Source: Pohlia nutans (lineage: Eukaryota > Streptophyta > Bryopsida > Bryales > Mniaceae). Taken from it: a stretch of 64,000 nucleotides of DNA. Location of the stretch: contig CM040086.1 of NCBI GenBank assembly GCA_022496805.1, positions 7,876,501 to 7,940,500 on the forward strand. The letters are read 5' to 3'. Under the pieces are notes generated by a model, which was given only the letters and a program-made list of their open reading frames with translations, made no database searches and was not told where the DNA came from. Positions 58,180 to 64,000 of this stretch are shown piece by piece (position 1 is the stretch's first letter; each line of letters opens with the position of its first letter). Both the position numbers and the translations under genes were made by a program.

Positions 58180-61100
58180 ATGGCGAGTCTTGCAGTGGGC
58201 CTGATTTTAGAAAAGGTAAATGCTCTCCTTCATCTCCCTTTATTTTTTAGCTTGATGTTTGTGAGAGTGTCTGTCCAACCATTGTGAGCGATCTTCTTCA
58301 CTCCTGCGCCGCAAGTCTTACGTTCTCTCTAAATCTCTCTCGTATGTCTACATCTAATTCTCGAGCTTCTTCTGAATTTAATGTGCTTCTGTCATGTAGA
58401 TCTCATCACTTTTAGGTGTAGCTAATTTCATACGTCAAGATTTATGAGATGTATGATTCAGGAGAGGATTCTGTTAAGTGATACTATTTGAAAGGAAACG
58501 CTTATACGGTAATCTCAGGGTAGAGTTTAAGAATAAATCGGCAGCACTTTGAGCAAGCATCGGCTTTTTGTACTCTAATTCCAACTTAGCAAGTTATGAC
58601 CAATTATTTTAAAGTGACCTTTAAGACGTTTTCAAAGTGCTCAATATTATTGCAAATATGAGCCGTTTGTATTAGACTTGGAATGATGTGGTCATGATTT
58701 AGTTGCCTCATGCAGGCCCGTACTCATTGTTGTTCTGTGTGTACTTCCAACCGTTCTGAGCCTGATGATTGTGGTTGTCGTTTCAGATTGCCTCAAAAGA
58801 TAAGGATTTTCGGTACATGGCCACATCTGACCTGCTGAACGAGCTTCAGAAAGATAATTTTAAATTAGATACAGATACTGAACGCAAAGTATCCCAAATA
58901 GTTCTTCAGCAACTTGATGATGCATCCGGAGATATATCGGGGCTTGCAGTCAAGTGGTAAGCTTTGTACTGTTTCCATGCCAATCCTTTACATTGTCGGC
59001 TTTCTTTTTGAGCACACAAACACAAAGTTGTTTTCAAATGTGAGCGTTTGTTAACGGTATCTAGACTTTGTCGCAAATTTGCGAGATTCTGCTCGTTCTT
59101 TGCAAGTGTCCGGATTACTATTTATTTTGTGTAGATAGTGCGTACTTATCGGGTCTTTCATCTGGGTTCTTTGTTAGCACCTTATCTGTCTTGTCCCCTT
59201 TAATGTCGCTATAACTAGGATCGTGCTAGCCCTTCTCAGTTGAGTGATTTGTAACGAACATGCATTACAAATTGGAGTAAGTCAGAGAAATGCTGATACT
59301 CATAGTAGCTTGCTTGGTATTGATGCAACCTTATGGGACCGTGAATTTTCTAATGTGAGATAAAGTTTAGCCTCCCAAAGCCAAGTGGCGATGGACGTAA
59401 CAGGGAGGTTAAAAAATAGGTGCGAGCAAAACAAGATGAATGCTAATATCTCAAAGGTAGTTGATTTGCAAGACAATATTCTATCTTTGGTTGAGCTATT
59501 TTCTGATTCATGCGACTCTCGCATGCAGCTTGGCGCCATTGGTGAAAAAGGTTCATGAGGGTAGAGTTGTGGAGATTGTCGAATCATTGTGCCAGAAGCT
59601 CCTCACCGGTAAAGAGCAACAGCGGGACATTGCGAGTATAGCACTGAAGACGGTTGTGGCTGAGATTTCTAGTGGGAATGTAGCACAGTGTGTGGTTGTA
59701 TCCCTCACCCCAAAGCTGATCAAGGGCATAACAAATCCGGTTCGTTGCCAGGCCTTCACACATGTGTTTGGTTTATTACCTGAATGACTAGAGTTTATGT
59801 TTGGTTTATTTAGCCAATTTTATAAGGTGCTTTGTTACTAAGCTCTGTAGCTTATCCCACAGTACAATGGTTGTTGCAGGACACAAGTACAGAGGTGAAG
59901 AGTGAGTGCCTGGATATCTTGTGTGATGTTCTCCATCGTTTTGGAAGTCTCATGACTGCAGACCATGAGAAGTTGATGAACGCACTCCTGGTGCAGCTCA
60001 ACTTGCAACGTGCAGGCCTTAGAAAGCGTGCCATCCAGTGTCTTGGTAAGTATCTAAGTCACTGTGCAAGGTGTTCTGGTAGAGATTTGGTGTATTTTGG
60101 GATGTGGAGGGATTGTGAGTATCTAGTTAGAGTTTTTGACTTGTGCTTGTATGGATTTCATGAAGAACATTTCATATTGGTGTTGACATATGCATTTGTA
60201 TGCAGCGACTTTGGCTGCTACCATGTCTGATGACCTTCTTGCAAGAGCAACTGTTAACGTTGTTATGATACTGAAGAATAAAGACGTGAAACCAGATATG
60301 ACGCGCACCAATATCCAAATGATTGGGGCGTTCTGGTGAGAACGTCAACCGTGTATTCCTCCTTTCAGATTTTCTACGTAGATTATGTGGTTGCTAACTT
60401 CAAAGATGTCATACAGGTTTTATGTGCATGTCGTACCGGCAGTGTCCTTAGGCAGCACGTCTTGCCTCATCGTGTGTTCCCAGACGCAACATATTCTCTC
60501 AATTTTGGTCGTAGTCTTACAAAACATGTAATCAGTAGCTATTTCGTGTTAGTGTAGGAGGCTTTTGAGACAATCATGTAGTACTGTAGTAGGCTGTAGT
60601 GACTTTAATAGCTTCTCCGCTAGGTTTTGCATGCTGGATGAATTAGTGCCATGTCATTTCTGTTTTGTTGTTTCGATGAGTTGATGGATCACGTAAGTGC
60701 TAAATTTTGTGGAACTTTGTGTTCTGCTTATAGCCGTGCAGTTGGTTATCGGTTTGGCCCACATTTAAACGAAGTTGTCCCACTCCTTATCAGCTATTGC
60801 CACACTGCATCTGAGAATGATGATGAACTCCGAGAGAACAGCTTACAGGTATTGTGCTTCAATGCCAGTTGCAATATTGTGTCACACACTGCAGCAGGTA
60901 CTTGAAACTGGCTTCAGAGGTTGTCAAAGACCTCAACTCACTTGTGTTAGAGTTTTCACATGTGCTCTATTCATTTGGTTGAGGTTTGAGATGCGAGAAT
61001 ATGAGAGAATACTTACGGAGAATCTCATCAATGAGCAGGATTAGATAGATTTGAGTTTCAGGTTTTAAAAGTATAATGCTGCTATGACAGCAGAGCTTGG

Positions 61101-63875
61101 TCATTGGGGTCTCATGGTATTTTCAACTGGGACCATTGCAAACCATCATTTATTATGTTTTTTTCTGTTGTATCAGGCGTTGGAGAGTTTCATTTTACGA
61201 TGCCCTAGAGATGTTGCACCTCACACTATCTTGATTTTGGACTTGAGTCTTGAGTACTTGAGTTACGACCCCAATTTTACGGATGATATGGATGAAGACC
61301 AGGATGAGGATATGGATGGCGAAGAAGATGAGGATGAGTATGGGCACTGTCTTTCTGGTCTGCTTTTTAGAGCATTCATGCCAGAACAAGAGCATGTCAG
61401 GGAGAGATAGATTTGACATTTTCTGGGATGGCTTGTGTCTTTAAATTTACTTATTGTTTCTATATTAATGGATAGTAAATAGATGCTGGATTTCCCCCCC
61501 TCAATATGTGTAGGAGTTTTTGTCTCGTAAATGATGAAATTCTTGGTACAGCTTCTTTATTGGCTTTTAGTATTTGAGCTATTGCATAATCAGCTCAGGG
61601 AATGCATCTTTTGATGTTCCACTATTTTGGCTGATTCTTCTGAAGGGCTGACAATCAGAATTTCTCTGAGCAGAGAGAGCGCAGATGAGTACAGTGACGA
61701 TGAAGATGTGAGCTGGAAAGTGCGAAGGGCTGCCGCCAAGTCCCTGTCAGCTGTGATCTCTTCGCGACCTGAGATGCTTTCCATTCTCTACGTTAAGGTA
61801 AATTTTTCACCCTTATTCTTCTTCTGCTGACCTTTTGCAGGGACATGTGATGTGCATGACTGTTTCGTACGGAAGGCATGCTTGAATTGGTATTTGCCAT
61901 GTAATGGTATTTCAATGACACTGCATGATACTTTTGCACTTCGCTTTGTGATATTTTCGATGAGCTGATTACAGATAGCAGTATGAGCTTTCTTATTCTT
62001 TGCTTCAGTAGAATCAAGGTGCCTAAAATCTCTCGTCTTGGTGATCCAGGCGAGTCCGAAACTGATCGAGCGTTTCAAGGAGAGGGAGGAAAATGTTAAG
62101 GTACATACCGTAGCTTGATAGCTGGTCCGGCAGAAATTAATTCAAAAAATGAAAGTTGAAAATTTCGTAAATTATCTTCTCAAAAGAAGTTTTTTTAATA
62201 TGGTGGAAAATATAACCTTGAAGAATTGAAACGAAAATTTCCAAATATAATAATTATTCGGCACATTAGTGTTAAACAAGCTATTAACCTAAGGAATATT
62301 TTTCATCTTTTGTAGTGTATTGGCGACTAATCTTTGTAATTCTGTCCACCTACTAAATGGCTCTTTCTTGTCAGATCGATGTTTTCAATGCTTTCATCGA
62401 TCTCCTCCGGCAAACAGGGAATGTGACGAAAGGCTCTGGAGGCCTTGCCAATCCATCTAGGTGCCAAATTCACGTCATAATTTTTCCATTTATAGCTTCT
62501 TGTGTAATGGTTATTTTTATGAATGCATCCAATCCTGTCAGAGCTTCTTGGACGAGGCAGCAATTTCCCATGCAATAGTCTAGAGCAAGTTGATGCTTTC
62601 CAGGAAGTAAGTTGAGGCTGACTTTTTTTGGATTGTGGCAGTCCTTTGCATGTTTTGCACCAGGAAGTACCAAAGGTTGTCAAGTCATTGAACAAGCAGC
62701 TCCGTGAAAAATCTTTGAAGACGAAGGTTAATTTCAGCTCTCTGCTGCTTTTTTTTCTAAATATATTGATATCCTCATTCTTGAAATTACTAAGAAGTTG
62801 ATGCCCTGTAGCTTTTTTCAGTTAGTGGCGCATTTTTTAATATTTTAGACGTTGACAAGGTAACGATGTGGCGAATCTGGTGACTTTTTTAGGTGGGGGC
62901 ATTTTCTGTTCTGAAGGAGCTGGTCATAGTGCTACCCAACTCTCTGTCTGAACACATGGGTTCCTTGGTTCCTGGCATCGAGAAGGCATTGAACGTAAGT
63001 GACGATCATTGGATTCAAATTTGTCTGCGCTGAGTGACATAATTGGATGAATTTCTTATAAACTGCTGTGATGCTACAGGATAAGGCATCAAATTCCAAC
63101 TTGAAAATTGAAGCCTTGGTGTTTACCCGATTGGTTATGGCTTCCCATGCACCAGCAGTCTTTCATCCACACATTAAGGTACGGTATGCTGAAGTTGATA
63201 TACACATATATAGAATGTATCCAAAATTGCTCAGCGTTGCAGAAATTTTTGGCACTTCTGGTGTTGTCCAAATTTTATTGATGTAGGTACTTAAATTTCT
63301 TATGTAGAGTTTAGCCCTGTCACAACAGATCATTTGTGCTTATAAAGGTTTGAAGGTGTAGGATATCTGCTTGAGCGCTATTTAACCTGTCCCTGTTTTA
63401 GGCCTTGTCAACACCTGTGCTTGCTGCTGTTGGAGAGAGATATTACAAAGTGACTGCGGAGGCTTTAAGAGTTTGTGGAGAGCTTGTCAAAGCGATTCGC
63501 CCTAATGATAATGTAAGCATGTGCCTTTTTCATTTTGTGATTTTGTAGTGCTAGTATGTCTACGGTTGATGTACCTGTACATTTTGCAGATTCTGCCCGT
63601 GCTGAAAGTTGATTTGCAAGGACTCAAGTTCATCGTTTCTGTGTGGTCTGCTAATTTCATTAATTAAATTTTGGAGTTTATGATATCAGATACTTACCAA
63701 AAGACATTTGACGACATTGTAGCTTTTCTATATGGTAATACTTTTCTGTTGGACAAATTGCAACAATTGATGTAGTTTCCAATGCTTGCAGGCCCCTGCC
63801 TTCAACTTCGTTCCATTTGTGCAACCCATTTACAATGCTATCTTCAAGCGGTTGACGGCTCAAGATCAAGACCAG
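58180..63875 (+). CDS. CAND1: CAND1, cullin-associated NEDD8-dissociated protein 1, 5' part (15 exons, continues beyond window)
   Basis: Exons: 58180-58215, 58787-58956, 59529-59739, 59880-60045, 60206-60335, 60734-60848, 61177-61337, 61674-61797, 62050-62100, 62375-62460, 62642-62726, 62893-62994, 63080-63178, 63402-63512, 63792-63875 (1,731 nt, 577 codons). All junctions are GT..AG and in phase. The protein is a HEAT-repeat solenoid that wraps unneddylated cullin-RBX1 and exchanges substrate receptors of SCF ligases. Diagnostic stretches: [20 protein letters not shown] near the start, [56 protein letters not shown], the acidic insert after [63 protein letters not shown], and [20 protein letters not shown]. 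Plant CAND1 is about 1,220 aa, so a little less than half is here; the last exon ends with a donor and the gene runs off the window. Introns are short and nearly free of repeats, unlike the other genes. The start matches the known N-terminus (MAxLAxxxILEK). Confidence 0.95.
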
Positions 63876-64000
63876 GTTTGTAGCGCTTCCAACCGAGTAG
63901 TGAGATTGCAAGGATAGGTATATAAGCAGGTTACTTGAGTTCTGTGTGCCATGCCTCTGTTAACTTGGGCTTATAACGGCTGAGAAAAGAGGGCTTCTTT

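Noticed and set aside
62541..62608. Extra CAND1 exon with a strong GTAAGT donor
   Set aside because: In the phase required by exon 10 it contains a TAG; exon 10 joins in frame to 62642 without it.

Overview
This is a eukaryotic nuclear window, and almost certainly from a land plant. It carries spliced genes with canonical GT..AG introns, plant-type gene families (an MES11-15-like methylesterase, a plant-style CAND1, a plastid-type alpha/beta hydrolase) and Stowaway MITEs. The lineage cannot be fixed from sequence alone. AT-rich intergenic DNA and the unusual transposon load make a seed-free plant (moss, lycophyte or fern) plausible, but that is inference.

Five protein-coding genes can be reconstructed exon by exon. 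(1) 4879-7646, minus: mitochondrial p32/MAM33 glycoprotein, 3 exons, 241 aa. (2) 13866-17559, plus: alpha/beta-hydrolase of the pheophytinase/chlorophyll-dephytylase-like type, 12 exons, 476 aa. (3) 27543-31691, plus: cysteine-rich PAN/Apple-like protein with one N-terminal membrane anchor, 7 exons, 315 aa. (4) 37153-41614, minus: MES11-15-like methylesterase, 5 exons, 387 aa, with an N-myristoylation-type first exon far upstream and Asn in place of the nucleophilic Ser. (5) 58180 to the window end, plus: CAND1, the cullin-RING ligase exchange factor; the first 15 exons (577 codons) are present and the rest lies outside. All exon phases agree in all five models. The genes look unrelated in function and are not an operon-like group.

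The rest is dominated by short non-autonomous DNA transposons. The most striking set is a group of at least seven sequence families whose ends all read TTAA-CCCYTAAA...TTTRGGG-TTAA. Twenty-two copies with both ends recognisable add up to about 9.7 kb (about 15% of the window), plus several fragments. They sit between genes and in introns of four of the five genes. One copy interrupts a LINE reading frame, and removing it with one TTAA leaves a continuous frame; two pairs of copies abut and share one TTAA. This fits piggyBac-type TTAA insertion.

Other repeats: two nearly identical 1,032-bp foldback elements in opposite orientation (21497-22528 and 23282-24313) with TA flanks; a hairpin with 171-bp arms and about one mismatch (35969-36329); a hAT-like MITE with a perfect 8-bp duplication (44841-45094) and two relatives; a Stowaway; several other inverted-repeat families; a decayed 5'-truncated LINE (53810-56495, minus) with RNase H and zinc-finger regions, interrupted by three in-frame TAG codons, and three short repeats resembling its 3' end; a tRNA-like SINE fragment; and minisatellites at 41920-42224 (61-bp unit), 42640-43000 (21-bp unit) and 12190-12700 (about 205-bp unit).

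No tRNA or rRNA gene, CRISPR array, prokaryotic operon or viral gene was recognised.
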